DNA of 7,077 bases from Armatimonadetes bacterium RBG_19FT_COMBO_69_19 (lineage in GTDB: Bacteria; Sysuimicrobiota; Sysuimicrobiia; Sysuimicrobiales; Kaftiobacteriaceae). The DNA lies in contig MENB01000074.1 in assembly GCA_001768125.1 (NCBI GenBank), forward strand, positions 10,772 to 17,848. The letters are read 5' to 3'. Below, piece by piece: positions 6,062 to 7,077 of this stretch (within the stretch, counting starts at the first letter, position 1; every line of letters starts with the position of its first letter). The translations under genes and the position numbers were made by a program. The notes below the pieces were generated by a model. It saw only the letters and a program-made list of their open reading frames with translations, had not been told where the DNA came from and searched no databases.

Positions 6062-7048
6062 GTGAAGGCCATCATCCCCGTCGCCGGATTCGGCACGCGG
6101 CTGCGCCCGCACACCCACACGCAGCCCAAGGCCCTGATGCACGTCGCGGGGAAGCCGATCCTCGCCCACATCATCGACGAGCTGGCCGCGGTCGGGATCG
6201 ACGAGGTGGTGCTCGTCGTCGGCTACCTTGGAGAAAAGATCGAAGCGTTCGCCCGTGAGCACTATAAGAGGATGAAGCTGTCCTTTGTCGTGCAGGAAGA
6301 ACCCCTGGGCAATGGTCATGCCGTCTACGTTGCCCGCGAGCACTTGGATGGATCTCCGGTCGTGCTGGTTTTCGGCGACACGATCATCAAGGGAGACCTC
6401 GCCGGGCTCGTCCGGCGGCGCGAGTCGCTCGCCGGGGTGAAGGAAGTCGACGACCCCCGTCGTCTGGGGGTCGTCGAGCTGGACGCCAACGGCTACATTG
6501 TGAGGTTCGTGGAGAAGCCGGAGCACCCGCCGACCAACCTCGCGCTGATCGGCGTGTACCACATCCACAACTCAGGGGTCCTGGCCGACGCGCTGGACCG
6601 CCTGGTCCGAGAGAAGCGGCAGGCGCGCGGCGAGTTCTGGCTCGCCGACGGGCTGCAGCTGATGGTGGACGCCGGGGAGAAGATGCGGACGTTCCCGATG
6701 GAGCATTGGTACGACTGTGGGACGGCCGAATCGCTGCTTACCGCCAATCATGATCTGCTCGACCTGAGCACGCCCGACCGGACGAAGACACACGACACGA
6801 CCATCGTCATCCCGCCATCGTTCGTGAGCCCGACGGCTGAGATCCATGGCTCGGTCGTCGGTCCGCACGTCTCGATCGCCGAAGGGGCGTCCGTCGTGAA
6901 CTCCGTGATCCGCGACTCCATCGTCAACGCGAATGCCGAGGTCGCCGACGCGCTCCTCGAGCACTCCATCGTCGGGGAGCGCGCCATCGTCAAGGGCCGG
7001 CCGGCCCGCGTCAACGTCGGCGACTCCTCCGCGATTGAGCTCACCTGA
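6062..7048 (+). CDS. Sugar-1-phosphate nucleotidylyltransferase with C-terminal hexapeptide-repeat tail
   Basis: This soluble 328-residue enzyme makes an NDP-sugar from a sugar-1-phosphate and an NTP, supplying the donor for the glycosyltransferases upstream. The N-terminal NTP_transferase domain shows the nucleotide loop GFGTRLRPHT (9-18), K23 in PKAL, GNGHA (83-87), a metal-binding aspartate in FGDTII (104-109, D106), the DPRRLGVVELD segment (131-141), VEKPEHPP (150-157), and a second acidic site in WYDCGT (216-221, D218). Residues about 254-312 have periodic V/I-x-x-x-A/G spacing consistent with a short left-handed beta-helix. The length lies between RmlA (about 290) and GlmU (about 456). 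PKAL and GDTII differ from the KQL and GDN of short-form RmlA, so glucose-1-phosphate thymidylyl-, uridylyl- or mannose-1-phosphate guanylyltransferase activity are all possible. The start is GTG, one base after the preceding stop. Confidence 0.92.
   Translation: MKAIIPVAGFGTRLRPHTHTQPKALMHVAGKPILAHIIDELAAVGIDEVVLVVGYLGEKIEAFAREHYKRMKLSFVVQEEPLGNGHAVYVAREHLDGSPVVLVFGDTIIKGDLAGLVRRRESLAGVKEVDDPRRLGVVELDANGYIVRFVEKPEHPPTNLALIGVYHIHNSGVLADALDRLVREKRQARGEFWLADGLQLMVDAGEKMRTFPMEHWYDCGTAESLLTANHDLLDLSTPDRTKTHDTTIVIPPSFVSPTAEIHGSVVGPHVSIAEGASVVNSVIRDSIVNANAEVADALLEHSIVGERAIVKGRPARVNVGDSSAIELT
6447..6477 (+). repeat. Perfect 12-bp inverted repeat (intragenic hairpin)
   Basis: The left arm TCGACGACCCCC (6447-6458) is the exact reverse complement of GGGGGTCGTCGA (6466-6477), separated by a 7-base loop (6459-6465). 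It lies inside the nucleotidylyltransferase gene over the codons for the conserved DPRRLGVVE segment. No U-tract follows, so it does not look like an intrinsic terminator. It may be only a by-product of GC-rich codons, though RNA folding here should be strong. Confidence 0.8.
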
Positions 7049-7077
7049 AGGTAGACGCCGAGCCCCGTCTGTCTCGT

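Larger units (their letters stand above)
1..7048 (+). other. Single polysaccharide-biosynthesis operon segment with coupled genes
   Basis: All seven genes run in one direction with junctions of -1, -4, -4, -8, -4 and +1 bases. There is no room for an internal promoter or terminator in the gaps, so a single transcript starting left of the window is expected. Some starts (1826, 3761) lack a well-placed Shine-Dalgarno, consistent with termination-reinitiation coupling. The promoter and any terminator lie outside the window. Confidence 0.8.

Noticed and set aside
7053..7070. Possible terminator stem AGACG...CGTCT after the last gene
   Set aside because: It has only five base pairs, an 8-base loop and no T-run before the window ends; too weak to call.
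1..7077. CRISPR arrays, tRNA or rRNA genes, insertion sequences, attachment sites
   Set aside because: No regularly spaced repeats, terminal inverted repeats with a transposase, or RNA-gene signatures were seen; coding sequence fills almost the whole window.

Overview
The window is a stretch of GC-rich bacterial chromosome filled by seven genes, all on the + strand, with no usable space between them. Every gene has a recognisable role in making a surface or secreted polysaccharide, so this is part of an O-antigen, capsule or exopolysaccharide operon. High GC with GTG starts fits many phyla. Nothing here (no rRNA, tRNA or lineage marker) names the organism. A GT2 of the WaaE type is common in Gram-negative lipopolysaccharide loci but does not prove a Gram-negative host.

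Layout from left to right: a multi-pass membrane protein of the Wzy/WaaL polymerase-ligase type, cut by the left edge (1-1059); a class I SAM-dependent methyltransferase (1059-1829); a WaaE-like family 2 glycosyltransferase (1826-2572); a GT-B fold family 4 glycosyltransferase (2569-3768); a rhamnosyltransferase-like family 2 glycosyltransferase (3761-4612); a full-length polyprenyl-phosphate glycosyl-1-phosphate transferase that starts the glycan on its lipid carrier (4609-6060); and a long-form sugar-1-phosphate nucleotidylyltransferase with a C-terminal hexapeptide-repeat tail (6062-7048). The last 29 bases hold no recognisable feature.

In an inferred Wzx/Wzy-type scheme, the nucleotidylyltransferase makes an activated sugar, the phosphotransferase loads the first sugar phosphate onto undecaprenyl phosphate, the three glycosyltransferases extend it, the methyltransferase may decorate it, and the Wzy-like protein polymerises (or, if a ligase, transfers) the product. 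No flippase, chain-length regulator, exporter or nucleotide-sugar dehydratase/epimerase set lies in the window; these would have to be outside it.

The gene starts were chosen by hand. At each junction a start codon overlaps or abuts the preceding stop (TGATG, ATGA, GTGA, ATGGATGA, ATGA, TGAcGTG), which indicates one translationally coupled message. I see no exotic or clearly new system. The most notable non-coding signal is a perfect 12-bp inverted repeat inside the nucleotidylyltransferase gene (6447-6477).
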